From assembly GCA_910589155.1 (NCBI GenBank), contig CAJURY010000001.1, positions 124,001 through 188,000 of the forward strand: a stretch of 64,000 nucleotides of DNA, in the 5' to 3' direction. The notes under the pieces were generated by a model that was given only the letters and a program-made list of their open reading frames with translations, ran no database searches and was not told the origin of the DNA. This document shows, piece by piece, positions 8,104 to 15,611 of this stretch. This stretch comes from an uncultured Oscillospiraceae bacterium. GTDB lineage: Bacteria; Bacillota; Clostridia; Oscillospirales; Oscillospiraceae. The position numbers were made by a program, and so were the translations under genes. Positions within the stretch are counted from its first letter, which is position 1. Every line of letters begins with the position of its first letter.

Positions 8104-8846
8104 TCGAGAATCTGGTGGCAGGGTTATGCGCGGCAGGATTTGAAGCCAAACGCGCGGGACCTGGAGGTGTGATTCCCAGAATTGGGAAGGCGATTGTGGC
8201 TGTGAGCGTCCCGGAGGTTAGCTTCCTGAAAAATACGGAAAATAAAATAAACGCTATGGCGCGGATAAAGGCGACAGTTTTTTCTCCTACGGCGGACGGT
8301 GCGGCGGGGGGCCAGGATACGGCGTATGCCGTGGCTCAGGCAATTGCGGCTGGGATTTCTGGTTTCCCGCCGGTTCCTTGTAAAGTTGCGGAAACGGTCT
8401 ACAATGGACGGGGCGACTTTTTTACAACGCAGGTACAAGGTACGCTGGGAATACACTGTGATGAAGCGGGAGACTTTCAAACAGACGGCGAACTTACGCT
8501 GACAGTCAACAATCAGAGCATAAAATCACTGAGACTGATCCGCATGACCCGGAAACAGGAACTTTTGCCTGTTTACGCCTTTGGGGAATCGGCAATCATT
8601 GGAAAATACGTCCGGTCTGTTGTCTATACGCTGACCGTGGAGTATTGCGCGCCAAAGGGCCAATGGAACGCGGGGCAGATTATGGAATATCGGGATTTTA
8701 CGTTAAAACTTGCGCGGGATGGGGGCGTTTATGTCTATGGGTCATGCAATTGGACAGAGTGCGCATGGGAAGATACGGAGGAAGGCTCTGTTTTTCGGGG
8801 AACCGCGACTGCATATTACTGTGTGAAGCAGGAGGGGTTATCATGA
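8091..8846 (+). CDS. Neck/tail-completion protein, possibly two fused tail domains
   Basis: The product is 251 residues from the ATG at 8091 inside the 3' end of the closure gene. The first half (MEQLIENLVAGLCAAGFEAKR, with PEVSFLKNTENKINAMARI) resembles tail-completion proteins, while the second half (from about residue 130, TLTVNNQSIKSLRLIR and SVVYTLTVEYCAPKGQW) has the alternating strands of a tail-tube-like domain. A fusion of completion and tube roles would explain the missing separate tube gene. Its stop overlaps the next ATG (ATGA). The domain reading is tentative. Confidence 0.55.
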   Translation: MEQLIENLVAGLCAAGFEAKRAGPGGVIPRIGKAIVAVSVPEVSFLKNTENKINAMARIKATVFSPTADGAAGGQDTAYAVAQAIAAGISGFPPVPCKVAETVYNGRGDFFTTQVQGTLGIHCDEAGDFQTDGELTLTVNNQSIKSLRLIRMTRKQELLPVYAFGESAIIGKYVRSVVYTLTVEYCAPKGQWNAGQIMEYRDFTLKLARDGGVYVYGSCNWTECAWEDTEEGSVFRGTATAYYCVKQEGLS

Positions 8847-9232
8847 CGAAAATGAAATTTAAGACTTTCACATGGCCCAATAATCCAGAGCGGTATGAGG
8901 TGGAGTTTGTGCGTCCGATAGAGTACCGGAAAAATGACGCGGGGCAGGAGGTTTTTGCGGGACTGGGCGGCAACTGCCGCACCATGAAAGGGTTTGGTGT
9001 TTTTGTAGGAAGCAGCGCCTATGCGGATTTTAAGAAGCTGGAGGCGCTGCTGTATGAAAATACCGCTGGAACGCTGATCCATCCGGTTTGGCAAAGCAGC
9101 AAGGTGTTTTTTACCCGGCTGAAGCTGGTGCAAGAGCCGGTGGAAAATTACGTCGCCTATGAATTTACGTTTCAGGAAGCGGACGCTTCTGGTGGAATTC
9201 CCCAAAATAATCGGCCTTATTTGAAGCTTTGA
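8843..9232 (+). CDS. Stand-alone DNA_circ_N-like phage protein
   Basis: The protein is 129 residues; its ATG overlaps the previous stop. The core (GLGGNCRTMKGFGVFVG, then ADFKKLEALL, then TLIHPVWQ and YVAYEFTFQEA) matches the pattern of the N-terminal domain of phage DNA-circularisation/baseplate-hub proteins (DNA_circ_N): glycine-rich strand, dY-x-L helix, the 'G-T-L-x-H-P' turn and a final F-x-E-A strand. In known phages this domain is followed by several hundred more residues, which are absent here. It ends the head block and is followed by a hairpin. Confidence 0.6.
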   Translation: MTKMKFKTFTWPNNPERYEVEFVRPIEYRKNDAGQEVFAGLGGNCRTMKGFGVFVGSSAYADFKKLEALLYENTAGTLIHPVWQSSKVFFTRLKLVQEPVENYVAYEFTFQEADASGGIPQNNRPYLKL

Positions 9233-9239
9233 GATAATC

Positions 9240-9265
9240 TGGCGGCTTCTGCTTAGGAGCCGCCA
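9240..9265 (+). terminator. Hairpin ending the phage-head operon
   Basis: TGGCGGCT (9240-9247) pairs with AGCCGCCA (9258-9265) with a 10-base loop, eight bases after the last stop codon. The following sequence AAAACTTTTAA gives only a short T run, so termination may be partial. Confidence 0.6.
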
Positions 9266-9297
9266 AAAACTTTTAAGATAGAATCGACAAAAAGAGG

Positions 9298-9326
9298 TTG
9301 AAATTTCTAAAAGAGTATGCTATAAT
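9298..9326 (+). promoter_or_regulatory. Sigma-A promoter of tRNA-Gly
   Basis: TTGAAA (9298-9303) and a perfect TATAAT (9321-9326) are 17 bases apart, and the mature tRNA begins 18 bases after the -10 box. Confidence 0.85.
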
Positions 9327-9343
9327 GCATTTGCATCCAAGAT

Positions 9344-9417
9344 GCGGGTATAGTTCATCGGTAGAATGCGACCTTCCCAAGGTTGAAAGGTGGGTTCGAC
9401 TCCCATTACCCGCTCCA
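9344..9417 (+). tRNA. tRNA-Gly (anticodon CCC)
   Basis: The 74-base gene folds as a standard cloverleaf: acceptor arms GCGGGTA and TACCCGC, D arm around GTTCATCGGTAGAAT, anticodon loop TTCCCAA with CCC at 9376-9378, T arm GGGTTCGACTCCC and an encoded CCA end. It directly follows the phage-head block, and tRNA genes are frequent phage attachment sites, but I found no second copy of its 3' end in the window. Confidence 0.95.
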
Positions 9418-9552
9418 AGCCGGAGTAAGCGATCGAGCGCTTGCTCCGGCTTTCTTACATTTCTATCCTTTGGTGATAATTTGCATTTTATGTCGAACCA
9501 TGCTACATTTTTCTTGTACCTGTCATAGGACAATTGGGGGAAATTTACAGAT

Positions 9553-10236
9553 ATGGAATGTGCAAAAGCATATTTTAACTGGAGCAGCGGGAAGGATTCG
9601 GCGCTGGCTTTGTACATCGCCTTGCAGGAGAAACGGCGGGTTGGCACGCTGTTTTCAGTGGTGCATGGAGACAGCGGAAGAATAGCCATGCACGAAATCA
9701 GCGAAGCGCTTTTAAACCGGCAGGCGGAGGCGATTGGAATGCCGCTGACTGTTTTTCACTATGATCCACTGTGGAGCAGGGAAGCATACGCTCATGCTAT
9801 GCGGCAGCAAATCGAGTATCTGAAAGCAAAGAAAATGACGACTGCCCTGTTCGGCGATTTAAATTTGGAACCGCTTCGTCGCAGCCGGGAGGAAAACTGT
9901 CGCCAATCTGGAATAGCGGCGGAATTTCCCCTGTGGAATTGGTCGGCCGACAAGATCATGAAAACGTTTATTGGGCTTGGCTTTCAGGCTGTAGTGACCA
10001 GTATTGATCATCGGGTGTTGCCGGACTCTTTTTTAGGGCGTGTGATTGATGAGAATTTTTTGGCTGATTTGCCTACGCAAGCGGACATATGCGGAGAAAA
10101 CGGCGAATATCATTCCTTTGTGTATGACGGCCCAATTTTTCAGAAACCTGTGTCTTTTTCAATAAAGTCTCGGTTTAGCCGGGAATATCCAGAAGAAAAT
10201 GGGATGCACAGATATTGTTATTTAGAGTTGGAATAA
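9553..10236 (+). CDS. Dph6-like ATP pyrophosphatase (DUF71 family)
   Basis: The protein is 227 residues. It opens with an adenine-nucleotide alpha-hydrolase (PP-loop) motif, NWSSGKDSALALY (residues 9-21), and ends with ENGEYHSFVYDGPIF, the signature of the Dph6/diphthine-ammonia ligase-like family. In eukaryotes and archaea Dph6 amidates diphthine on elongation factor 2; bacteria lack that modification, so the bacterial relatives presumably adenylate and amidate or thiolate another substrate that is unknown. It is a single-gene unit ended by a strong terminator. Confidence 0.85.
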   Translation: MECAKAYFNWSSGKDSALALYIALQEKRRVGTLFSVVHGDSGRIAMHEISEALLNRQAEAIGMPLTVFHYDPLWSREAYAHAMRQQIEYLKAKKMTTALFGDLNLEPLRRSREENCRQSGIAAEFPLWNWSADKIMKTFIGLGFQAVVTSIDHRVLPDSFLGRVIDENFLADLPTQADICGENGEYHSFVYDGPIFQKPVSFSIKSRFSREYPEENGMHRYCYLELE

Positions 10237-10241
10237 GAATC

Positions 10242-10279
10242 GGCGCTGCCTGCAAAAATGCGGGCAGCGCCATTTTTTA
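10242..10279. terminator. Terminator shared by convergent genes
   Basis: GGCGCTGCC (10242-10250) pairs with GGCAGCGCC (10263-10271), extended by three more pairs including one wobble, and is followed by ATTTTTTAT on the plus strand. It lies between the converging ATP pyrophosphatase and FliB-type genes. Confidence 0.88.
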
Positions 10280-11326
10280 TAATAGACTGATTAACTTTTC
10301 TTCGGCAAAACAGGGCATGGCAAAAAGCGCATCGTCCAGCGCATCTAGATTTTCCCCATCGTGCTCAATTTCCTTTTCATAAAGCTGCACCAGACGAAAA
10401 AGATCCGCAGCACCGGTATCGCGGAGCGTTACGGCCAGCAGCCCGTGAAGTACTGCCCATGCGCAGACAAGCCGCTTTACCTTCCCCAAAACATCATAAT
10501 CCGCTACGGCTTGCAGCCAGCAGCGCCGCAGGCGATAACAGCTCCAACGGGTAAGCTGCTTTTCCAAGCCTGCCAGCGTCGGCTGCGCTGCCTCATAATC
10601 GGCAGGGGTCGGGGGATCGGCCACAGCGTGGTTTAAATAGCTATGCCATTCTGAGGTTAAAATCTCCAGATTTTCGTAAAAACGAAATATGTCCGTTGGA
10701 TTGCCCCGCTGTATGGAAGGGAACGCTACCGCAGCAAAGGGCTGCACATCTTCTCCATCTGTAAGCCGCTGGAACCACTGGCTATATTGCAAACATAAAA
10801 TGAGTTTTTCAGAAAAGCGCAGCGCGTTGCTGTTTAAAATCTGCAAAGCTGTATACCTGGCGCGCAAAAGCGATTCCATATAGCCGCCGTCATAAGCCTC
10901 CGGCCAAACGTTTACCGCATACCGTTCAGGAGGAAGCTCCGTTTCCGTTTCCAGCACAAGTCTTACAGCTTCCGGGCAGGCGAAAGACAAATCGTGTTCC
11001 GCAAAGACCTCGTAATCCTGTACGATTCTGGGAAATTTCCGACAGGTTGCGCAAGGACCACCTTGCCCCAGGCGCAATTCTATTTCGCATAGGCCGTCCT
11101 GATTCCAGAATGGACATTTACCGTTTTCCATCCGTAAAATGCGGTCGCCGTCAGAGTCGATGGTCATTGCGCTTTGCAATGCTTGTCCAAAATTGCCTGG
11201 AATTTGCAGGTAACGCGCATAAGTCGCATCATCTACAACCACCTCCCAGCTTTGGCAGCAGCTATCTGGGCAGTTTCCGGCCAGACAATGGAAATCCTGG
11301 TAATATTTTGGATAAAACGCCTCCAT
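10277..11326 (-). CDS. FliB-family (lysine-N-methylase-like) Cys-rich protein
   Basis: The 349-residue protein starts MEAFYPKYYQDFHCLAGNCPDSCC and has the family's N-terminal cysteine cluster: C14, C19, C23, C24, then C71, C80, C92 and C95 in GKCPFWN, GLCEI and GPCATCRKFPR. That pattern resembles flagellin lysine-N-methylase (FliB), which is thought to hold a metal or iron-sulfur centre. The C-terminal two thirds is helical. No flagellar gene lies in the window, so the substrate here is unknown. The small Cys-rich gene just upstream, nine bases away, is probably co-transcribed. Confidence 0.8.
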   Translation of the reverse strand: MEAFYPKYYQDFHCLAGNCPDSCCQSWEVVVDDATYARYLQIPGNFGQALQSAMTIDSDGDRILRMENGKCPFWNQDGLCEIELRLGQGGPCATCRKFPRIVQDYEVFAEHDLSFACPEAVRLVLETETELPPERYAVNVWPEAYDGGYMESLLRARYTALQILNSNALRFSEKLILCLQYSQWFQRLTDGEDVQPFAAVAFPSIQRGNPTDIFRFYENLEILTSEWHSYLNHAVADPPTPADYEAAQPTLAGLEKQLTRWSCYRLRRCWLQAVADYDVLGKVKRLVCAWAVLHGLLAVTLRDTGAADLFRLVQLYEKEIEHDGENLDALDDALFAMPCFAEEKLISLL

Positions 11327-11335
11327 TGCCGCCTC

Positions 11336-11506
11336 CTATTGCCGCCGGGCAAGGGTATAATCGTCTCCTTGCCGGAAATAAGGGCATCTGCCGTCAGGTT
11401 TTGTCAAAAGACGGTACATTTCATCCTCATCAAAATCCTGCATACAGTAGTATTCGCCCCATTCTTCATCGTAATCATAGTACCAACACATTTCACATTG
11501 GTTCAT
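11336..11506 (-). CDS. Small Cys-rich DUF6472-like protein
   Basis: The product is 56 residues from the ATG at 11506, which follows GGAGGTGCTGTGT. It has four spaced cysteines in CEMC (residues 4-7), YYC (about 21) and RCPYF (about 41), many Asp/Glu/Tyr residues and no membrane segment. This is the layout of the short 'DUF6472' proteins common in Clostridia, which may bind a metal ion. It is the first gene of an operon with the FliB-type protein, whose own N-terminus is also a Cys cluster, suggesting a shared function. Confidence 0.75.
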   Translation of the reverse strand: MNQCEMCWYYDYDEEWGEYYCMQDFDEDEMYRLLTKPDGRCPYFRQGDDYTLARRQ

Positions 11507-11693
11507 ACACAGCACCTCCACGACTAGATTATACACGATTTATGGACTTAAAAAAAGCCCCGATATGCATATGTTCATGCACAGTTCATATTTCCTGCGT
11601 ACAGTAGAAGTGCGTTGCCGCAAAGATACACGCAAACCGTCAATATGCAGCAAAGCTGCTAGAAATTTTCATGGGATTTCTAACGATTATCGT

Positions 11694-11722
11694 TTGATTC
11701 CCGGCGGTTTATGTGGTATGAT
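11694..11722 (+). promoter_or_regulatory. Sigma-A promoter of the phosphodiester glycosidase gene
   Basis: TTGATT (11694-11699) and TATGAT (11717-11722) are 17 bases apart, with a ribosome site AGGAGG and the ATG at 11762 downstream. The rest of 11507-11693 shows no gene or strong structure. Confidence 0.7.
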
Positions 11723-11761
11723 ATACGAAGAATTGATAGAAATTTAGGAGGGGTTCTGGCG

Positions 11762-13123
11762 ATGGCATATCATAAAACTTCATCCGGCGCCGGTAAATTT
11801 TTAACGGATAACCGCCGTATTGATCCCAAATATTTTAATGATGCGGAAGAAAATACGCTGCCAGGTAAGAAGCGCAAGAAATATCGTCCCTTGCGCGGCC
11901 TTCGAAACTGCCTGATTGTAGTGCTGATTTTTGAAATTTTGTATTGTGTAGCGATTTTTTCCAACATTCCTTTTATCGCCCGCCTGCGCAGCATTTATAT
12001 TGGCACTGCCATGGATACGTTCAGTCATCAGTGGCTTGCCACGGCATTTATCCCAAAAGACATTATCGATGAGGTAGTTGACCGTCGTAATAACTCTGTG
12101 AACGAGCAAATCGGCAACAATTCCCATTGGATTGACCGTCCCGACCCCAGCGCCCCTGCTAGTTATAAAGATCAGTCCGGTCAGCAGGTTACGGTTGATC
12201 ACAACAATAACAACGAATTGACTGCGGAGCAAAAGGCGTTTTTTGAGGTGTTCTGGGAAGTAGATCCAGAAAGTATGCTTTCTTATGTAAAGGAGCATCC
12301 TGATGTGACGGCCAACGGCTGGGATCAGATTTATATTAATGAAGCTGGACTGGATGATAAGGGTACTTCCATTAAAACCGTGATGGGCGAACAGGTGTTG
12401 GCAATTGACGCAAAGAGTCAGGTTATGCTGGTTCGCGTAACAGGTAAGGCTCTGTTGGGAGATTTTCGTGGGGTATTAGCGGTGGCCAAAGACCCCTCCA
12501 AGCTGCATTTGTATCCCGCGAAAGAACTTGGCTCTTACGGCGAGAAAGCTGGTTCCATTGCAGAGCGGAACGACGGTATTTTGGCAATTACCGGTTCTGG
12601 CTTTATTGATGAAGGCGGCGGCGGCAACGGCGGCACTTTGGCCGGCATCGCTGTATGCGATGGTGAGTATTACCGGCATACGCCTTCTACTTGGGGCTAT
12701 AAACGTATTGAACTGCACGAGGATAATCTGATGTATATCACGGACGTTGGCACGCAAATTGGAGATGATGTGACAGATGCATCAGAGTTTTCTCCGGCGC
12801 TGATTGTGGATGGCAAGGTCGTTGTGGATGAAAATTGCGGCTGGATGGGGATGCATCCCCGCGCTTGCATTGGGCAATCCGACAGGGGCGAGATTTTGAT
12901 GTTGGTCATAGAAGGCAGATCGCTCAGCTCTGAGGGCGCGGATGTTGTAGCCTGTGCGGAGCTTCTTTCCAAGCACAATTGCTATCAGGCATTGAATTTG
13001 GACGGCGGTACCAGCGCGATTATGTGGTTCGATGGCGAATATGTGACGCACTGTTCTAATGCAAAGCTGGACGAAGGACGCTATTTGCCCAATGCTTGGG
13101 TGTACGCTCCCGACAGCGAATAA
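11762..13123 (+). CDS. Membrane-anchored phosphodiester glycosidase (NAGPA domain)
   Basis: The protein is 453 residues from the ATG at 11762, after AGGAGGGGTTCTGGCG. A basic cytoplasmic tail (KKRKKYRPLRGLRN) precedes one membrane helix at about 53-72; the rest is outside the cell. A linker rich in Asn (HNNNNE) leads to a NAGPA domain with SGFIDEGGGGNGGTLAG, a central DGKVVVDE, GMHPRACIGQSDRGEI and the closing NLDGGTSAIMWFDGE. This family cleaves phosphodiester-linked sugars, including wall-associated substrates; the exact target is unknown. It is a single-gene unit. Confidence 0.85.
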   Translation: MAYHKTSSGAGKFLTDNRRIDPKYFNDAEENTLPGKKRKKYRPLRGLRNCLIVVLIFEILYCVAIFSNIPFIARLRSIYIGTAMDTFSHQWLATAFIPKDIIDEVVDRRNNSVNEQIGNNSHWIDRPDPSAPASYKDQSGQQVTVDHNNNNELTAEQKAFFEVFWEVDPESMLSYVKEHPDVTANGWDQIYINEAGLDDKGTSIKTVMGEQVLAIDAKSQVMLVRVTGKALLGDFRGVLAVAKDPSKLHLYPAKELGSYGEKAGSIAERNDGILAITGSGFIDEGGGGNGGTLAGIAVCDGEYYRHTPSTWGYKRIELHEDNLMYITDVGTQIGDDVTDASEFSPALIVDGKVVVDENCGWMGMHPRACIGQSDRGEILMLVIEGRSLSSEGADVVACAELLSKHNCYQALNLDGGTSAIMWFDGEYVTHCSNAKLDEGRYLPNAWVYAPDSE

Positions 13124-13160
13124 GTTTGCCGCTTTTTGTATGGAATCTGGCGGTCTTGCA

Positions 13161-13189
13161 TTGACAAGAAAGGTTTCTTTTTGTATAAT
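13161..13189 (+). promoter_or_regulatory. Consensus sigma-A promoter of the NifU-like/GGGtGRT pair
   Basis: Perfect TTGACA (13161-13166) and TATAAT (13184-13189) boxes are 17 bases apart. Both match the consensus, so strong constitutive expression is expected. The leader to the ATG at 13275 is about 80 bases. Confidence 0.88.
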
Positions 13190-13274
13190 ACCAAGTAGAT
13201 TTGCGGGTCTTTGACCCAAATCATATTTTTGCAAACGGCATTTGTATATCTTTTGAAAAGAAAGGAATTTTGCC

Positions 13275-13967
13275 ATGATTTACAGTGCAGAAGTACAAAA
13301 CATGTGCTCTGTAGCCAAGGGCGCCTATCACGGCCCCGCCCCCATCCCCGAAGAGGGCAAGTGGGTACAAGCTACGGAGATCAAGGACATCAACGGTTTT
13401 ACCCACGGCGTGGGCTGGTGCGCGCCCCAGCAGGGCGCTTGCAAGCTGACCCTGAATGTCAAAAACGGCATCATTGAAGAAGCGTTGGTGGAAACCTTGG
13501 GCTGCTCCGGTATGACCCACTCCGCCGCAATGGCCGCCGAAATTCTCATCGGCAAGACCATTTTGGAAGCGCTGAACACCGACTTGGTGTGCGACGCCAT
13601 CAACACCGCTATGCGCGAATTGTTCTTGCAGATTGTTTACGGCCGCACCCAGAGCGCGTTCTCTGAGGACGGTCTGGCCGTGGGCGCTTCTCTGGAAGAC
13701 CTGGGCAAGGGGCTGCGCAGCCAGGTAGGCACCATGTTTGCCACCCGTGCAAAAGGTCCCCGCTATCTGGAAATGGCGGAAGGCTATGTCACTCGCATTG
13801 CCCTGAACGCCGATGATCTCATTACCGGCTACGAATTTATCAATCTGGGCAAGATGATGGACTTCATTAAAAAGGGCGATGACGCGAATACCGCTTTGGA
13901 CAAGGCCAAGGGTCACTACGGCCAGTTCGAGGGCGCAGCGAAGTTTATCGACCCCCGCAAGGAATAA
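13275..13967 (+). CDS. NifU-like iron-sulfur scaffold-type protein, partner of GGGtGRT
   Basis: The protein is 230 residues. Cysteines C49 (GVGWCAPQQGAC, with C56) and C77 (ETLGCSGMTHSAAMAAEIL) occupy positions like those of NifU/IscU scaffolds, and the GCSG-helix segment is characteristic. The C-terminal half (from about 120) is not NifU-like. It is annotated in related genomes as an 'iron-sulfur cluster assembly scaffold protein', always beside a GGGtGRT protein, as here (15 bases apart). The pair's biochemical role is unknown. Codon use is strongly biased towards C-ending codons, consistent with high expression. Confidence 0.85.
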   Translation: MIYSAEVQNMCSVAKGAYHGPAPIPEEGKWVQATEIKDINGFTHGVGWCAPQQGACKLTLNVKNGIIEEALVETLGCSGMTHSAAMAAEILIGKTILEALNTDLVCDAINTAMRELFLQIVYGRTQSAFSEDGLAVGASLEDLGKGLRSQVGTMFATRAKGPRYLEMAEGYVTRIALNADDLITGYEFINLGKMMDFIKKGDDANTALDKAKGHYGQFEGAAKFIDPRKE

Positions 13968-13982
13968 GAGGAGGACTGAACA

Positions 13983-14987
13983 ATGGCTCTGTTTGAAGGT
14001 TACGAAAGAAAAATCGATAAAATCAACGGCGTCCTGGCTCAGTATGGCATCTCCTCTGTGGAAGAGTGCCGGGACATCTGCCAGGCGAAGGGCTTTGATC
14101 CCTATACCATCACCAAAAACATTCAGCCCATCTGCTTTGAGGACGCTGCGTGGGCTTACACTGTAGGCGCTGCCATCGCCATCAAGAAGAATGTTGCCAC
14201 CGCTGCTGAGGCTGCGGAAGCCATCGGTATTGGCTTGCAGGCATTTTGCATCCCCGGCTCTGTTGCTGAGGATCGTAAGGTTGGTCTGGGTCACGGCAAT
14301 CTGGGCGCTATGCTTTTGAAGGACGAGACCAAGTGCTTTGCGTTTTTGGCTGGTCACGAATCCTTTGCCGCTGCGGAAGGCGCAATTGGCATTGCCCGTT
14401 CCGCTAACAAGGCGCGTAAGGAGCCTCTGCGGGTTATCCTGAACGGCCTTGGCAAAGATGCCGCGCAGATCATTTCCCGAATCAACGGCTTTACCTATGT
14501 GCAGACCAAGTTTGACTACTACACAGGCGAATTGTCTGTTGTGAAGGAGTACAAGTACTCCGAGGGCGAGCGCGCTACTGTTCGCTGCTATGGCGCGGAC
14601 GATGTCCGCGAGGGTGTGGCGATTATGCACAAGGAAGGCGTGGACGTTTCCATCACCGGCAACTCCACTAACCCCACCCGTTTCCAGCATCCTGTTGCAG
14701 GCACCTACAAGAAGGAATGCTATGAGCAGGGGAAGAAGTATTTCTCCGTTGCCTCCGGCGGCGGCACGGGTCGTACCCTGCATCCTGACAATATGGCGGC
14801 AGGTCCTGCTTCCTACGGCATGACCGACACCATGGGTCGTATGCACTCCGACGCACAGTTTGCGGGTTCCTCTTCCGTTCCTGCCCACGTAGAAATGATG
14901 GGCTTTTTGGGCATGGGTAACAATCCCATGGTCGGCGCTACGGTTTCCGTGGCTGTCGCGGTAGAAGAAGCTTTGAAAAACGCTTAA
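13983..14987 (+). CDS. GGGtGRT protein (conserved, function unknown)
   Basis: This 334-residue protein carries the family-defining motif SGGGTGRTLH (GGGTGRT at residues 259-265). Other conserved-looking stretches are GIGLQAFCIPGSVAEDRKVGLGHGNLGAML and MGFLGMGNNPMVGATVSVAVAVEEAL. The glycine-rich motif could bind a phosphate or nucleotide. It follows the NifU-like gene with AGAGGAGGACTGAACA as its ribosome site and is the last gene before a hairpin. Its universal pairing with the scaffold-like gene suggests a complex or a metal-related enzyme, but no activity is known to me. Confidence 0.88.
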   Translation: MALFEGYERKIDKINGVLAQYGISSVEECRDICQAKGFDPYTITKNIQPICFEDAAWAYTVGAAIAIKKNVATAAEAAEAIGIGLQAFCIPGSVAEDRKVGLGHGNLGAMLLKDETKCFAFLAGHESFAAAEGAIGIARSANKARKEPLRVILNGLGKDAAQIISRINGFTYVQTKFDYYTGELSVVKEYKYSEGERATVRCYGADDVREGVAIMHKEGVDVSITGNSTNPTRFQHPVAGTYKKECYEQGKKYFSVASGGGTGRTLHPDNMAAGPASYGMTDTMGRMHSDAQFAGSSSVPAHVEMMGFLGMGNNPMVGATVSVAVAVEEALKNA

Positions 14988-14997
14988 TTTTTCAAAA

Positions 14998-15025
14998 AAG
15001 GGGCTTCCTTTTTTGGAAGCCCCTT
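14998..15025 (+). terminator. Hairpin after the GGGtGRT gene
   Basis: AAGGGGCTTCC (14998-15008) and GGAAGCCCCTT (15015-15025) form an 11-bp perfect stem with a T6 loop, ten bases after the stop codon. There is no T tract after the stem, so it may also protect the 3' end of the message. Confidence 0.7.
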
Positions 15026-15112
15026 GGAGAAATCTCGTAGCAGAGGTTTGGGGAAGTAGGCTTGCTCTTTGCATGTTTTTCTGTTTTTGCTTAAAATTTT
15101 GCCATATAGAGG

Positions 15113-15141
15113 TTGACAAACGCGGAAATCTATGGTAGAAT
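15113..15141 (+). promoter_or_regulatory. Sigma-A promoter of the tRNA-Ser genes
   Basis: TTGACA (15113-15118) and TAGAAT (15136-15141) are 17 bases apart, 17 bases before the first tRNA. Confidence 0.85.
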
Positions 15142-15158
15142 AGCAAAGTCTCTGATAC

Positions 15159-15247
15159 GGAGAGATGTCCGAGCGGTTTAAGGAGCTGGTCTTGAAAACC
15201 AGTGACTCAGCAATGAGCCGTGGGTTCGAATCCCACTCTCTCCGCCA
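15159..15247 (+). tRNA. tRNA-Ser (anticodon UGA)
   Basis: The 89-base gene has acceptor arms GGAGAGA and TCTCTCC, a long variable arm typical of serine tRNAs, anticodon TGA at 15193-15195 in loop CTTGAAA, T arm GGGTTCGAATCCC and an encoded CCA. Confidence 0.95.
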
Positions 15248-15281
15248 GCGTTTCTTCTGTTAAAATTGCATAATTGATTAT

Positions 15282-15373
15282 GGAGTGGTACCCAAGAGGC
15301 CGAAGGGGCTCCCCTGCTAAGGGAGTAGGCGTCTAAAAAGCGCGCGAGGGTTCAAATCCCTCCCACTCCGCCA
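15282..15373 (+). tRNA. tRNA-Ser (anticodon GCU)
   Basis: The 92-base gene has acceptor arms GGAGTGG and CCACTCC, a long variable arm, anticodon GCT at 15316-15318, T arm GGGTTCAAATCCC and an encoded CCA. It follows tRNA-Ser(UGA) by 34 bases and is probably co-transcribed. Confidence 0.95.
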
Positions 15374-15376
15374 TAA

Positions 15377-15430
15377 CTGGACACCAATTTTGATACAATG
15401 CGTATCTTGATTGGTGTCCAGTTTCTTTTT
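15377..15430 (+). terminator. Strong terminator after the tRNA-Ser genes
   Basis: CTGGACACCAAT (15377-15388) pairs perfectly with ATTGGTGTCCAG (15410-15421); an inner GATAC/GTATC stem extends it. TTTCTTTTTG follows. Confidence 0.92.
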
Positions 15431-15538
15431 GCAAAGTCCTTGATTTGCAAGGCTTTTCGATACTTTTTAACGATATAAGGCTTCGTGGCGTTCCGGAAAC
15501 GGTCGCTGCGGAGCCTTTTGCGTTTTCTCCCATAACAC

Positions 15539-15610
15539 TTTTTAACGAAAGGTCGAGGGGTGTGCAGATTTTAGTCGGGGGTGTGCATTTTCGGCAAAAA
15601 GGGTGTGCAC
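15539..15610 (+). repeat. Left-end degenerate repeats (three GTGTGCA copies)
   Basis: GTGTGCA occurs at 15560, 15581 and 15603, each preceded by G-rich sequence and followed by ATTTT-like sequence at a 21-22 base period. Just before it, TTTTTAACGAAAGGTC (15539-15554) is matched at 22139-22154 on the other side of the mobile block with two to three differences. The remaining 15431-15538 holds no gene I can support; it contains a second TACTTTTTAACGA-like copy near 15463. Repeats like these could be binding sites of a transposase or recombinase. Confidence 0.6.
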
Positions 15611-15611
15611 A

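Noticed and set aside
9344..9417. tRNA-Gly as attachment site of the head cassette
   Set aside because: No partial copy of the tRNA 3' end was found on the other side near 1963-2154, and no integrase is present.
15333..15533. Leftward 66-residue frame ending MAEWEGFEPSRAF
   Set aside because: It is antisense to tRNA-Ser(GCU) and the terminator after it. The WEGFEPS string is a well-known artefact of translating the complement of serine tRNA genes.
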